From: DASQPA01 sp963757335
GTDB taxonomy: Bacteria > Acidobacteriota > Thermoanaerobaculia > Multivoradales > UBA5704
Reading direction: 5' to 3'
Length of the DNA: 64,000 bases
Assembly: GCA_963757335.1 (NCBI GenBank)
Contig: CAVWRJ010000021.1
Coordinates: forward strand, 496,001-560,000
The translations under genes and the position numbers were made by a program. Below the pieces are notes generated by a model. It was not told where the DNA came from. It saw only the letters and a program-made list of their open reading frames with translations, and searched no databases. The number at the start of each line of letters is the position of its first letter. Position 1 is the stretch's first letter. Shown here piece by piece: positions 33,155 to 50,668 of this stretch.

Positions 33155-33763
33155 ATGCCCCTGACCAAGAACGACAAAGAGCAGCTCGTCGGCGACTATT
33201 CGAACGGCCTGGCCGAGGCCCCGCACGCCTTCCTCCTGAGCTACCAGGGGATCACCGTGCCGCAGGTGACCACTCTCCGCGACAAGGTGCGCCAGAGCGG
33301 CGGCTACTATGAGGTGGTCAAGAACACCCTGGCGCTCCGCGCCATCGACGGCAAGCCGCTGGGGGGCTTGAAGGAGCACTTCGTCGGTCCCACCGCGGTG
33401 GTCTACAGCCGCAAGGACCCAGTGGCCCTGGCCAAGGCGCTCACCGACTTCGCCAAGGACGTGCCGGCGATCCAGTTCAAGGCCGGCCTGGTGGAGAGCC
33501 GGGCGATCGCCGCCGGGCAGATCAAGGATATCGCCGCGCTGCCCAGCCGGGAGGAGCTCCTCACCAAGCTCGTTTTCCTCCTGCAGTCGCCGATCGTCCG
33601 CTTCGTGCGGGTGCTCGCGGCGGTGCCGCAGAGCTTCGTCACGGTTTTGGACCAGATCAGCAAGAAGAAGGGCGAGGGAGCTCCGGAGGCCTCCGCGGCT
33701 CCAGAAGCCCCCGCCGCGGACGCCGCGACAGACGCCGCCCCCGCAGAGCCCCCGGCCCCGTAG
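33155..33763 (+). CDS. rplJ: 50S ribosomal protein L10
   Basis: 202 residues. MPLTKNDKEQLVGDYSNGL, FLLSYQGITVPQVTTLRDK, YEVVKNTLALRAI, and the L12-binding C-terminal helix followed by a long Ala/Pro-rich acidic tail, extended compared with the usual ~170 residues. Forms the L10-L7/L12 stalk. Confidence 0.97.
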   Translation: MPLTKNDKEQLVGDYSNGLAEAPHAFLLSYQGITVPQVTTLRDKVRQSGGYYEVVKNTLALRAIDGKPLGGLKEHFVGPTAVVYSRKDPVALAKALTDFAKDVPAIQFKAGLVESRAIAAGQIKDIAALPSREELLTKLVFLLQSPIVRFVRVLAAVPQSFVTVLDQISKKKGEGAPEASAAPEAPAADAATDAAPAEPPAP

Positions 33764-33850
33764 ACGAGAGAACATCGGGGCTCCGGCCCTTCAAGAGATA
33801 AAAATCCCGGACTCAAAAAACGGTCCGCAGCCCTCGAAGGAGAGAAGACA

Positions 33851-34231
33851 ATGGCAATCGCGACCCAGGAATTCATCCAGCAGATCGACACGATGACGGT
33901 GCTCGAGCTCAACGGCCTCGTCAAGGCCTTAGAGGAGCACTACGGCGTCTCGGCGGCGGCTGCCGCCGTCGCCATGCCGGCCGGAGGCGGCGCCGCGGCG
34001 GCCGCGCCGGTCGAGGAGAAGACCGAGTTCGACGTGGTCTTGAAGGACATCGGCGACAAGAAGATCAACGTCATCAAGGCGGTCCGCGAAGTGACGAGCC
34101 TCGGCTTGAAGGAAGCCAAGGATCTGGTCGAGTCCGCTCCCGCCACGATCAAGGAAGGCATCTCCAAGGACGAAGCCGAGGCCATCAAGAAGAAGTTCGA
34201 AGAGGCCGGAGCCAAGGTCGAGCTCAAGTAG
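33851..34231 (+). CDS. rplL: 50S ribosomal protein L7/L12
   Basis: 126 residues. N-terminal dimerisation domain (IDTMTVLELNGLVKALEEHYG), Ala/Gly hinge, and C-terminal factor-binding domain (EFDVVLKDIGDKKINVIKAV, REVTSLGLKEAKDLVES). Binds elongation factors on the ribosomal stalk. Confidence 0.98.
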   Translation: MAIATQEFIQQIDTMTVLELNGLVKALEEHYGVSAAAAAVAMPAGGGAAAAAPVEEKTEFDVVLKDIGDKKINVIKAVREVTSLGLKEAKDLVESAPATIKEGISKDEAEAIKKKFEEAGAKVELK

Positions 34232-34517
34232 TGGGGCGAGGAGCCTAAAGGTACGAGACAGATTACGAGGATCGACCAGGCTGGGATGAAGCGTATCGGC
34301 GCCGATACGCGCCATCCTGGCATAAATCGAGAGCCCCGGCTGTTATCAACCATGCCCGGGAACCTGCCGCGAAGGCGGCGGGTCGGGCATGGTGTCCCTT
34401 GCTTCTGGGCGGAAGCGAGGGGCCGACCCATGGTACCCCTGGTAACCGCTTGGGCCAGTCGCTTGGGCCAGCTGCATAAAAGTCCAGACAGTACGAGGAG
34501 ACCGCAAGGACCATTCT
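34232..34517 (+). promoter_or_regulatory. rpoB leader with a long nested hairpin
   Basis: 286 bp between rplL and rpoB without a gene. At 34380-34429, GGGTCGG pairs with CCGACCC and encloses CCCTTGCTTC (34396-34405) pairing with GAAGCGAGGG (34412-34421). A small dyad GGTACC/GGTAACC follows. No T-run, so this is more likely an RNA processing or attenuation structure than a simple terminator; rplL/rpoB partial attenuation or RNase III cleavage is known in E. coli at this position. Confidence 0.6.
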
Positions 34518-38771
<4,254 letters not shown>

Positions 38772-38785
38772 GGGAGGAAAACCAG

Positions 38786-42967
<4,182 letters not shown>

Positions 42968-42993
42968 GGCTCCCGACCGGTTACAAGAGTTCG

Positions 42994-43020
42994 AAAGGGC
43001 GGCCGCGAGGCCGCCCTTTT
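42994..43020 (+). terminator. Rho-independent terminator of the rpl-rpoBC operon
   Basis: Perfect 8-bp GC stem (42997-43004 with 43009-43016, loop GCGA) flanked by AAA and TTTT, extendable to 11 bp. About 30 bp after the rpoC stop. Confidence 0.9.
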
Positions 43021-43023
43021 CGT

Positions 43024-43029
43024 ATACTG
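43024..43029 (+). promoter_or_regulatory. -10 box of the aldo/keto reductase gene
   Basis: TATACT directly after the terminator. A matching -35 would fall in the terminator stem and is not obvious. Confidence 0.3.
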
Positions 43030-43056
43030 TCTGGAATGCAGGAGAAGGAGAAGAAG

Positions 43057-44037
43057 ATGCAGCAGAGAAATCTCGGCACCCAGGGGCTCACCGTCTCGGA
43101 GCTCGGCCTGGGCTGCATGGGGATGTCGGAGTTCTACGAGGGGAGAGACGACGCCGAATCGATCTCCACGATCCACCGCGCCCTGGCGCTCGGGGTCAAC
43201 TTCTTCGACACCTCGGACATGTACGGCCCCTACACCAACGAGGTCCTCGTGGGGAAGGCCTTGAAGGAGCATCGAGACAAGGTTTTCATCGCGACCAAGT
43301 TCGGCATCGTGAGGAACGAGGAGAAGGGGTTCCGCGGCATCTCTGGCGATCCGGCGTACGTGCGCCAGTCCTGCGAGGGATCGTTGAAGCGCCTGGGGGT
43401 CGACCACATTGACCTCTACTACCAGCACCGGGTCGACCCCAAGGTGCCGGTCGAGGAGACCTGGGGGGCTCTGGCCGAGCTGGTGCGGGAGGGGAAGGTG
43501 CGCTACCTCGGGATCTCCGAGGCGGCGCCGGCCACGATCCGCCGGGCCCACGCGGTCCACCCCATCACCGCCCTCCAGACCGAGTACTCCCTCTGGAGCC
43601 GCGACCCGGAGGACGAGATCCTCCCGACCGTCCGCGAGCTGGGGATCGGCTTCGTGGCCTACAGCCCGCTCGGCCGCGGCTTCCTGACCGGCGCCATCAC
43701 GAGCCCCGAGGAGATCCCGGCGGGCGACTACCGCCGGAGCTCGCCGCGTTTCCAGGGCGAGAACTTCGCGCGGAACCTGGCCCTCGTCGAGCGGGTTCGG
43801 CAGCTCGCGGCGGAGAAGACCTGCGAGCCCTCGCAGCTCGCCCTCGCCTGGCTGCTCGCGAGAGGCGACGACATCGTGCCCATCCCCGGCACCAAGCGGC
43901 GCACCTACCTGGAGCAGAACGTCGCCGCGATCGACGTCCACTTGACCCCGGCGGATCTGGCGAGCCTCGACGAGATCGCGCCCAAGGGCGTTGCCGCGGG
44001 CGAGCGGTACTCCGACATGAGCGCGGTCAACCGTTAG
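43057..44037 (+). CDS. Aldo/keto reductase
   Basis: 326 residues from the chosen start. TIM-barrel AKR with FFDTSDMYG (catalytic Asp and Tyr), the Lys in FIATKFG, HIDLYYQHRVDP (catalytic His), and the NADPH end IPGTKRRTYLEQNV. YajO/IolS-like subgroup; reduces small aldehydes or ketones. An ATG 21 bp upstream is also in frame, but the second has the AGGAGAAGGAG site and the usual family start QQRNLGTQGL. Confidence 0.92.
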   Translation: MQQRNLGTQGLTVSELGLGCMGMSEFYEGRDDAESISTIHRALALGVNFFDTSDMYGPYTNEVLVGKALKEHRDKVFIATKFGIVRNEEKGFRGISGDPAYVRQSCEGSLKRLGVDHIDLYYQHRVDPKVPVEETWGALAELVREGKVRYLGISEAAPATIRRAHAVHPITALQTEYSLWSRDPEDEILPTVRELGIGFVAYSPLGRGFLTGAITSPEEIPAGDYRRSSPRFQGENFARNLALVERVRQLAAEKTCEPSQLALAWLLARGDDIVPIPGTKRRTYLEQNVAAIDVHLTPADLASLDEIAPKGVAAGERYSDMSAVNR

Positions 44038-44120
44038 GGCGGGGGAGGACGGTCCGTGAGGAAGAGGGCGGCGGCCCGAGGGTGTTACCATAGAGGGGTA
44101 ACGAAAGGAACGCCGCCGCC

Positions 44121-45038
44121 ATGCAGAACCGGAACCGGTTGGCCACCGTCCTCCTTCTCCTCTCCGGGGCTTTCGCCGCCAGGGCAGCCTCGGCCGATGT
44201 CGTCTATCTCACCAACGGCAAGACCTTCGAAGGGGTGATCGCCGTCGTCGCCGACTCGCAGGTCCGAATCAAGATGCCCGGTGGCGAGATCCGGCTGCCC
44301 CGTTCGAGCGTTGCCCGGATCGAGACCGCGGACTCGAGCTTCGCCGAGTACCTCCGCCGCAAGGAGGCGCTGGGCAAGGGGGCGGCGGCGGCCGACTGGC
44401 TGAGCCTGGCGCGCTGGTCGAAGGCCAACGGCTTCGACCAGGGGGTGCGCGAGGCGGCGCTCAAGGCGGCGAACCTCGACCCCCACCAGCCCGGCCTCGC
44501 CGGGCTCCTGCGGCCGCTCGGCTACGTCTTCGACGAGCAGCTCGACAGCTTCGTCCCCTATGCCGAGGCCATGCACCGGAAGGGCTTCGTGCAGGCGAAC
44601 GGCCAGTGGATCACCCGTGAGGAGAACGCGGAGCGGGTGCGCGAGCGGGATGAGCACGAGGCGCTCCGCGCCGCCCAGGAGACCGCCGAGGCCAGCCGTC
44701 GCGCTGCCGAGGCGTTCGCCGCGATCGAGCTCTCCCGCGGGCCCCAGGCGAGCCCGGCTGACGCGGCACCCTACGACAACGGGTTCTACCTGCCGCCGGT
44801 GGCACTGGGCTATGGCTACGGGTCGGGCTTCTCCTATTTTGGTTCGGGCGGCTCGCGCGGTCACCACGGGTCCCATTCGGGGCGGTCCGGGGGGCCCTGG
44901 CGCCAGGGTCACTCGGGGGGGGCCGGAGGGTTCGTCGGCAGCGGCTACGACCAGCTCATCGGCCGCCAGCCGGGGAGCCTCTTCCCCGTGGCGCCAGCGG
45001 CGCCGGGCAGCTCCGGCCATTCCGTGAAGAGACATTGA
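44121..45038 (+). CDS. Secreted hypothetical protein with small beta-barrel-like N-domain
   Basis: 305 residues. Signal peptide (LATVLLLLSGAFAARAASAD). DVVYLTNGKTFEGVIAVVAD, then VRIKMPGGEIRLPRSSV resembles the short SH3/Sm-like strands seen in many uncharacterised secreted proteins. A helical Ala/Glu-rich middle and a Gly/Ser/His-rich tail of ~90 residues follow. Its stop overlaps the start of the ABC ATPase (TTGA), so they are co-translated. Function unknown. Confidence 0.65.
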   Translation: MQNRNRLATVLLLLSGAFAARAASADVVYLTNGKTFEGVIAVVADSQVRIKMPGGEIRLPRSSVARIETADSSFAEYLRRKEALGKGAAAADWLSLARWSKANGFDQGVREAALKAANLDPHQPGLAGLLRPLGYVFDEQLDSFVPYAEAMHRKGFVQANGQWITREENAERVRERDEHEALRAAQETAEASRRAAEAFAAIELSRGPQASPADAAPYDNGFYLPPVALGYGYGSGFSYFGSGGSRGHHGSHSGRSGGPWRQGHSGGAGGFVGSGYDQLIGRQPGSLFPVAPAAPGSSGHSVKRH

Positions 45039-45853
45039 GCCTCGGCCGGCCCGCCGTCGAGCCCGCCACCGAGCCCGCCGTCCAGATAACGGACCTCCGG
45101 AAGACCTACGCCGGTAGGTCCGGGAAGACCGGGAGGGCCGGAGAAGTGGAGGCACTCTCCGGAGTGTCCTTCACGGTGCAACGAGGGGAGGTCTTCGCCC
45201 TCCTCGGTCCGAACGGGGCCGGCAAGTCGACCACCATCCGCATCCTGACCACCCTCTCCGCTCCCACCTCGGGGACGGCCCGGGTGGCCGGCTTCGACGT
45301 CGTCAAGGAGCCCCGGGAGGTGCGGCGCCGGATCGGCTACGTGGCCCAGGCCTCCGGGGTCGACCCGACGGCGACCGGACGCGAGAACCTGCTCCTCCAG
45401 GGTCGCCTCTTCCGCCTCCCGACCTCCATCCTCCGTACCCGGGTGGACGAGCTGCTGACCCTCTTCGCCCTCCGAGAGTCCGCGGACCGGGCGGCGCAGA
45501 CCTACTCGGGAGGGATGAAGCGGCGGCTCGACGTCGCCATGGGACTCGTCCACACCCCCGAGGTCCTCTTCCTCGACGAGCCGACGACCGGGCTCGACCC
45601 GGAGAGCCGTTCGGTGATGTGGCAGGAGCTGCGGCGGCTGGCCCAGGGGGGGCTCACCCTCCTCCTCACCACCCACTATTTAGAAGAAGCGGACCAGCTC
45701 GCCCAGAATCTGGCGATCGTCGACCGCGGTAGAGTGGTGGCCGCGGGGACCCCGGACGAGCTGAAAAGAAGGTTCGGGCGCCCGTCGCTCGACGAGGTCT
45801 ACTTGACCGCCACCGGCCACGCCTACCGCGCGGAAGGGGCGCCGGGGGTGTAA
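45035..45853 (+). CDS. ABC transporter ATP-binding protein (DrrA/CcmA-like)
   Basis: 272 residues. Walker A GPNGAGKST, signature YSGGMKRRL, Walker B VLFLDEPTTGLDP, H-loop TTHY. The DrrA-type subfamily pairs with ABC-2 permeases to export lipophilic compounds. TTG start overlapping the upstream stop. Its permease follows after ~125 bp. Confidence 0.93.
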   Translation: MSLGRPAVEPATEPAVQITDLRKTYAGRSGKTGRAGEVEALSGVSFTVQRGEVFALLGPNGAGKSTTIRILTTLSAPTSGTARVAGFDVVKEPREVRRRIGYVAQASGVDPTATGRENLLLQGRLFRLPTSILRTRVDELLTLFALRESADRAAQTYSGGMKRRLDVAMGLVHTPEVLFLDEPTTGLDPESRSVMWQELRRLAQGGLTLLLTTHYLEEADQLAQNLAIVDRGRVVAAGTPDELKRRFGRPSLDEVYLTATGHAYRAEGAPGV

Positions 45854-45978
45854 AGGCCGCGGGCGACGATGGGGGCGGGCTGCGGGCGGTGCTCGAACTC
45901 GCCCTTCGGGCTCAAACAGGCTGCGCTCCGTCCTCGCCCGCCCCACATCGTCACCCGCTACCGGTGGAGACAAGCGAG

Positions 45979-46749
45979 ATGGATTTTTTGCGCGACACCT
46001 GGTATCTCTTTCTGCGTCTCCTCCGCGCCACGGTGCGGATGCCGGTTTTCGTCCTCATCTCGGTCGTCCAGCCCATCCTCTGGGTGGTGCTCTTCGGCCA
46101 GCTCTTCGGGGCGGTCGCGCACCTGCCGGGCTTCGGGGCGAGCTCGTATGTTCAGTACCTCGCCCCGGGGATCGCGATCATGACCGCCCTTTTCGGCGCC
46201 GCCTATTCGGGGATGGGGCTTCTGGGCGACATCGAGCGCGGGGTGCTCGACCGGCTGCTCGCCACCCCCGTCTCGCGCGGCGCCCTCATCGCCAGCCGCA
46301 TCCTCCACTCCGGGTTGCAGGTGAGCCTCCAGGCGGGGATCATTCTCGCCGTCGCCGCCCTTCTGGGCGCCCGGCCGCACGGCGGTCTGCCGGGACTCGC
46401 GGCCCTGCTCCTCGCGGCAGCGCTCCTGGGCGCCGCCTTCGCCGCCTTCTCGAACGCCCTCGCCCTCCTCGCCCGACGCCAGGAGCTGATCATCGCGGTG
46501 ATGAACTTCATCGTACTCCCCACGACATTCCTCTCGACCATGATGATGTCGGTCAACCTGATGCCCGGCTGGATCCGCGGCGCCGCCCGTTTCAATCCCG
46601 TCAACTGGGCGGTGGTCGCCGCCCGCGACGGTTTCGAGGGCCGGGCCCCGGCGGAGCTCGCTCTCCGGCTCGGGCTCCTCGCCCTCTTCGCCCTCGCCTG
46701 CGCTGTTTTCGCCACCGGCGCCTTCGGGCGCTATCGGAGGTCGATGTAA
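45979..46749 (+). CDS. ABC-2-type transporter permease
   Basis: 256 residues. Six membrane segments (MPVFVLISVVQPILWVVLFG, ALLLAAALLGAAFAAFSNAL and others) and the ABC-2 motif GERGVLDRLLATPVSR-like stretch (IERGVLDRLLATPVSRGALI). Works with the preceding ATPase. Start taken at ATG before DFLRDTWY; the frame is open 90 bp further up but that part reads as non-coding. Seven bases of overlap-free coupling to proC, whose ATG directly follows. Confidence 0.9.
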   Translation: MDFLRDTWYLFLRLLRATVRMPVFVLISVVQPILWVVLFGQLFGAVAHLPGFGASSYVQYLAPGIAIMTALFGAAYSGMGLLGDIERGVLDRLLATPVSRGALIASRILHSGLQVSLQAGIILAVAALLGARPHGGLPGLAALLLAAALLGAAFAAFSNALALLARRQELIIAVMNFIVLPTTFLSTMMMSVNLMPGWIRGAARFNPVNWAVVAARDGFEGRAPAELALRLGLLALFALACAVFATGAFGRYRRSM

Positions 46750-47641
46750 ATGCGGAAGGATTGGAGCCTCGCCCTGATCGGCGCCGGAGCCATGGGGGAG
46801 GCGATCCTCGCCGGCCTGCTCGACCGCCAGCTCCTGGCCCCGGAGCGGATTCTCGTCACCACGCCGCGGCCGGAGCGGCGGGAGGCGCTCGCCGAGCGCT
46901 ACGGGGTTCGCGCGACCGAGGACAACCGGGAGGCCGCCGCGGCGGCCGACGTCATCCTCTTTGCCGTCAAGCCGCAGATCCTGCCGCGGGTGCTCCCGGC
47001 GCTCCGCGGAGAGATCCCGCCGCAGTGCCTGGTGATCACGGTCCTCGCCGGGACGCCGATCGAAACTTTCCGGGAGGGGCTGAGGCATGAGGCGATCGTT
47101 CGCGCCATCCCCAATCTCCCGGCCCAGATCGGGGCGGGGATGACGGTCTGGACGGCGACCGCGGCGGTGACCGGAGAGCAGCGGATCGCGACGGCGGCGC
47201 TGCTCGGTGCCCTGGGCAGGGAGCGCTACGTCGAGGACGAGAGTCAGGTCGATATGGCGGCGGCGCTCTCGGGGACCGCACCGGCTTTCTGCTTCCTGCT
47301 GCTCGAGGCCCTGGTCGACGCGGGGGTGCACCTGGGCGTCAAGCGCGAGGTCGCCCAGGAGCTGGTACTCCAGGGCATGCACGGCTCCCTCCTCTTCGCC
47401 CAGCAGTCGGGCCTCCATCCGGCCGAGCTGCGCGGCAGGGTGACCTCCCCGGGCGGCGTCTCGGCCGACGCCCTCTATACCCTGGAGAAGGGGGGCCTCC
47501 GCACGGTGATGGCGGACGGCGTCTGGGCCGCGTACCGGCGGATTCTGGAGCTGGGGCGGGGGGAGACGCTGCCGGCGGCGGGGCGGACGGGCCCCGGCGC
47601 CGGTCCCGCCGGCGCCGGGGATACTCGAGAAACTTCCTTAG
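46750..47641 (+). CDS. proC: Pyrroline-5-carboxylate reductase; 3' end unresolved
   Basis: Homology covers about residues 1-278: the NAD(P) motif IGAGAMGEA, FAVKPQILP, VRAIPNLPAQIG, the substrate-binding ALSGTAPAFCFLLLEALVDA, VTSPGGVSADAL. Catalyses the last step of proline synthesis. It should stop near 47585, but no stop codon exists there; the frame as written stays open to 48846, through the antisense of the TonB gene. A single-base shift would end it at the TAG at 47639-47641, used here. Either a sequencing indel or a lost stop. It starts one base after the permease stop. Confidence 0.8.
47592..47620. terminator. GC-rich hairpin between convergent proC and TonB-receptor genes
   Basis: Perfect 12-bp stem (47592-47603 with 47609-47620, loop TCCCG). 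No T-run on either side, so a classical terminator is doubtful; a bidirectional transcription barrier is likely. Confidence 0.5.
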
Positions 47642-49767
47642 AACTTGGTGTCGAGGGTCACCCGCAGGCTCCGGGCCGGCAGCAGGTAGACCTGGCCGCC
47701 GCCGAGCTCGCTCAAGGAGACCGGCGCGCGGCTGTCGTTCAGGTTGAAGCCTTCGACCCGGACGCCGAAACGCTCGAAGGTATAGCCGAGGCCGGCGGAG
47801 ACGGTGCTGTAGCTGGGGGCGAAGGTCTCGTTCACCTCGTCCAGGAAGCGGCGATCCACCCAGTTGTAGGTCGCCCAGACCGAGAGGCCGCGGGAGGGCG
47901 CGTAGGTGAAGCCGGTCGAGACCAGGTTGCGGGCCGAGAACGGCAGGCGGTTGCCGCGGACCTGCTCCGGCTCGGGTTGATCGAAGATCGCCGCGAAGTT
48001 CGTGTAGCGGGCGTCGTGCAGGCTGTAGCCGAGCTGCCAGCGGAGGTCTGGCAGGATGCGGTAGTCGGTCTCCAGCTCGAAGCCGCGGAAGCGCTCCTGG
48101 CCGGCGTTGACCAGGCCCGGGAAGCCGTTGACGAGCTGCGCCACGACGAGATTCGAGAAATCCATCTGGAATACCGAGAGGTCCCAGTGGAAGCGGTCGC
48201 CGAGAATTCCCTTGGCCCCGAGCTCGTAGCTCTCCGCGGTCTCCGGCTTGAGGATGCTGCCGTCCGCGTCCGGTCCGAAGTCGAGTGCCGCGGGCTTGAA
48301 GGTGTTCCGGTAGTCGGCGTAGAGCCAGAGCGCGTCCTGGGCCGACTGGCAGGCGAGCCAGGAGACCCCCGCCGCGCCGCTCCCCCGGGTGACCGTCCGC
48401 CGGGCGGAGGTGAGGTCCGGCTCCTCGCCGACCTCCCCCTGGCGGGTGTCCTGGGATTCGCTGGTGTGGTTGAGCCGGCCGCCCACCTGGAAGCGCAGGC
48501 GCGGGGTGGGGCTCCACTCGGTCTGCAGGTAGAGCCCGGAGAAGTTTCTCTTGTCCTTGAGCTTCAGATCGCCGGCCGGGGGCAGCTCGGAGAGCGAGGG
48601 GACCTGGCGGCCGTCGAGCGAGGCGAAGTAGTCGAAGTCGCCGGAGTGGAGATCGGCGTTGCCGTAGAGGTGGTCGACCCCGGCGATGAGCCGGAGGTTC
48701 GGCCGCAGGTCGAAGGCGACGTGGGTGTCGAAGTAGAGGTCGTCGACCGTCAGGTCCTGGCGGAAGCCGTTGGCGTTCGGGTCGTCGGTCGACACGTCGG
48801 TGAGGAAGCCGCGCCCCACCGTCCGGTCGGTGCGGGTGAGGGCTAAGGTGGTCGACCAGGAGCCCGCGGTGCTCAAGGCTCGGTCGTAGCCGCCCCGCAG
48901 CTGGTAGCGGTTCTCGTCGATCTTCGAGCCGCGCGGGTTGAAGTTGGCGTCGATCGGCGTCGCCGGGGTGAAGCTCGGCCCGTTGACGGCGGTCGGGCTC
49001 GGCGGCTTCTGGTTGGCGAGGCCATCTTCGAAGTCGATATGGAAGGCCCCGTCGCCCGCCTTCACCTCGCCCCGGTAGAGCAGGTGGCCGCGGCTGATCG
49101 AGGTCAGGTCGTCCTTGAAGCCCTGCTTCTCGCCGTTGACGACGAGCGACTGGTGGTAGTTGCCGATCGCCGGCAGGCCGGTCGAGACCGCGGCGCCGCC
49201 GCTGCCGTAGCTCCCGCCGTAGATCCGCGCCGTGCCGCCCTTGGCGTCGGCGCCGTAGTGGATGACGTGGATGACCCCGACGAACGAGGTGGCCCCGTAG
49301 AGCACCGGCGCCGCGCCGCGGAGGATCTCGATCCGCTCGACTCCGTTCAGGTCGAGGGTGGGGAGGGCCGGGTTGAAGGCGCCGCCCGCTGGAACCCCGT
49401 CGACGACCAGGAGGAAGGCGTCGAACTCGCGGAGCCCCCAGATCTCGGGGATGGAGCTCGCCGGGCCGGCGTCGCCGCCCGGAGCGATGACGACCCCGGC
49501 GGTGAGAGCGAGGGCGCTCGCCAGATCGTAGGCGCCCCTGGCGCGCAGCTCGTCGCCGGTGACGATGGTGATCGAGGAGGGCACCGGCTCGACGTCCTCC
49601 GGCACCCGGGTGGCGGTGACCTCGATGCGCTCGGAGACGGTCGGGGTCGGGGTCGGCGGCGCCGCGGGCGTCTCCTGGCCTGAGGCGGGGGACAGGGCCG
49701 GCAGGAGCGCGGCGAAAGCGAGACAGAACGGCAGGGCGAGCCTGCCTGGAAGCTGTGGACGAACCAT
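47638..49767 (-). CDS. TonB-dependent outer membrane receptor
   Basis: 709 residues. Signal peptide (LPFCLAFAALLPALSPASGQ), plug domain (IEVTATRVPEDVEPVPSSIT, VVDGVPAGG, GVERIEILRGAAPVLYG), then a 22-strand-type barrel rich in aromatic ends, finishing in RVTLDTKF with the terminal Phe needed for BAM insertion. FecA/BtuB-like layout without an N-terminal signalling domain. Substrate unknown. No ribosomal or transport neighbours reveal it; the next gene on the same strand (49861-50619) is a secreted protein that may share the operon. Confidence 0.92.
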   Translation of the reverse strand: MVRPQLPGRLALPFCLAFAALLPALSPASGQETPAAPPTPTPTVSERIEVTATRVPEDVEPVPSSITIVTGDELRARGAYDLASALALTAGVVIAPGGDAGPASSIPEIWGLREFDAFLLVVDGVPAGGAFNPALPTLDLNGVERIEILRGAAPVLYGATSFVGVIHVIHYGADAKGGTARIYGGSYGSGGAAVSTGLPAIGNYHQSLVVNGEKQGFKDDLTSISRGHLLYRGEVKAGDGAFHIDFEDGLANQKPPSPTAVNGPSFTPATPIDANFNPRGSKIDENRYQLRGGYDRALSTAGSWSTTLALTRTDRTVGRGFLTDVSTDDPNANGFRQDLTVDDLYFDTHVAFDLRPNLRLIAGVDHLYGNADLHSGDFDYFASLDGRQVPSLSELPPAGDLKLKDKRNFSGLYLQTEWSPTPRLRFQVGGRLNHTSESQDTRQGEVGEEPDLTSARRTVTRGSGAAGVSWLACQSAQDALWLYADYRNTFKPAALDFGPDADGSILKPETAESYELGAKGILGDRFHWDLSVFQMDFSNLVVAQLVNGFPGLVNAGQERFRGFELETDYRILPDLRWQLGYSLHDARYTNFAAIFDQPEPEQVRGNRLPFSARNLVSTGFTYAPSRGLSVWATYNWVDRRFLDEVNETFAPSYSTVSAGLGYTFERFGVRVEGFNLNDSRAPVSLSELGGGQVYLLPARSLRVTLDTKF

Positions 49768-49860
49768 GAGAATCCTCTCCTTAAACCCGTCGTAAACGAA
49801 TCCCGGCCCGCGGGACAGAGCCCGCGGCCGGCACGAAGGCGCGCGCGAGCGGCTTCCGGT

Positions 49861-50619
49861 CTATTCGTTCTGACGCTGGATAAGGAGGAGAATGTCGGCG
49901 GCCGGCGCTCCGGGCGCTCGCGGGCTCGCTGGGGTGCCGGCCCGCGGCGGGGGCTGGGTTGAGAGGACGACGAGATCGGCGGTCGGCGCTCCGCTGGGGG
50001 GCTCCTCGGCGGCGACCGCGGTCGGCCCCGGGATCCCCTCTGTCGAAGCGATCCCGCCGGGCACGGCGCGGGCGGGCTCGTCGGCCACCACCTCGCGCAG
50101 CTGCCCGCCGTGGCGCGAGCCCTCCACCCAGACGAGGACGCCCGGCTCTCCGGGACGGGCCGGCTCCCCCCGCCGCCAGACCGTCCGCGGGAGGTCGAGG
50201 GTGCTCTCGGCGATCGCCGGTATCCACGAGACCGCGGCGATGGTGAAGCGCTGCGGCAGCTCGAAAACGGTCTCCTGGCGCTCGTCGCCGACCCGGAGGA
50301 GGAGCCGGGCGTTGCGGGTCGGGAGAGCGGGAACCTTGAAATCGACCCGGCGCAATTCGCGGTCGAGATGCGGCGTGATACGGACGGGGTAGGTCGCGCC
50401 GCCGTCGAGCGAGAGGAAGGCCTCCCACTCCTCCCACCTCTCCTGCCGCGCGAGGCCGTCGAGCGGCGCCCATTCGAGGCTCGCCGTGGACCCCGCGGCC
50501 AGCACCATCCCGTCGCCGGGGGCGAGGAGGCGCACGGGAGCGGCCGCGCTGGCGGCGGTGGTCGTGAGTCCGACCGCGAGCATCGCGGCGACGAGGAACC
50601 GGCGTAGGAATCCGTGCAT
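49861..50619 (-). CDS. Secreted hypothetical protein
   Basis: 252 residues. Signal peptide (FLVAAMLAVGLTTTAASAA). Mature part begins APVRLLAPGDGMVLAAGSTA, then WEAFLSLDGGATYPVRITP, a fibronectin/Ig-like beta-sandwich pattern. A Pro/Ala/Gly-rich low-complexity tail follows. Start chosen at the ATG before HGFLRRFL; further upstream the frame crosses the divergent gene. Head of a likely operon with the TonB receptor 90 bp downstream. Confidence 0.6.
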   Translation of the reverse strand: MHGFLRRFLVAAMLAVGLTTTAASAAAPVRLLAPGDGMVLAAGSTASLEWAPLDGLARQERWEEWEAFLSLDGGATYPVRITPHLDRELRRVDFKVPALPTRNARLLLRVGDERQETVFELPQRFTIAAVSWIPAIAESTLDLPRTVWRRGEPARPGEPGVLVWVEGSRHGGQLREVVADEPARAVPGGIASTEGIPGPTAVAAEEPPSGAPTADLVVLSTQPPPRAGTPASPRAPGAPAADILLLIQRQNE

Positions 50620-50668
50620 CGTTGTCCTACGATACAGGGTGCAACCCGAGACCGGCAAGGAGACTGCG

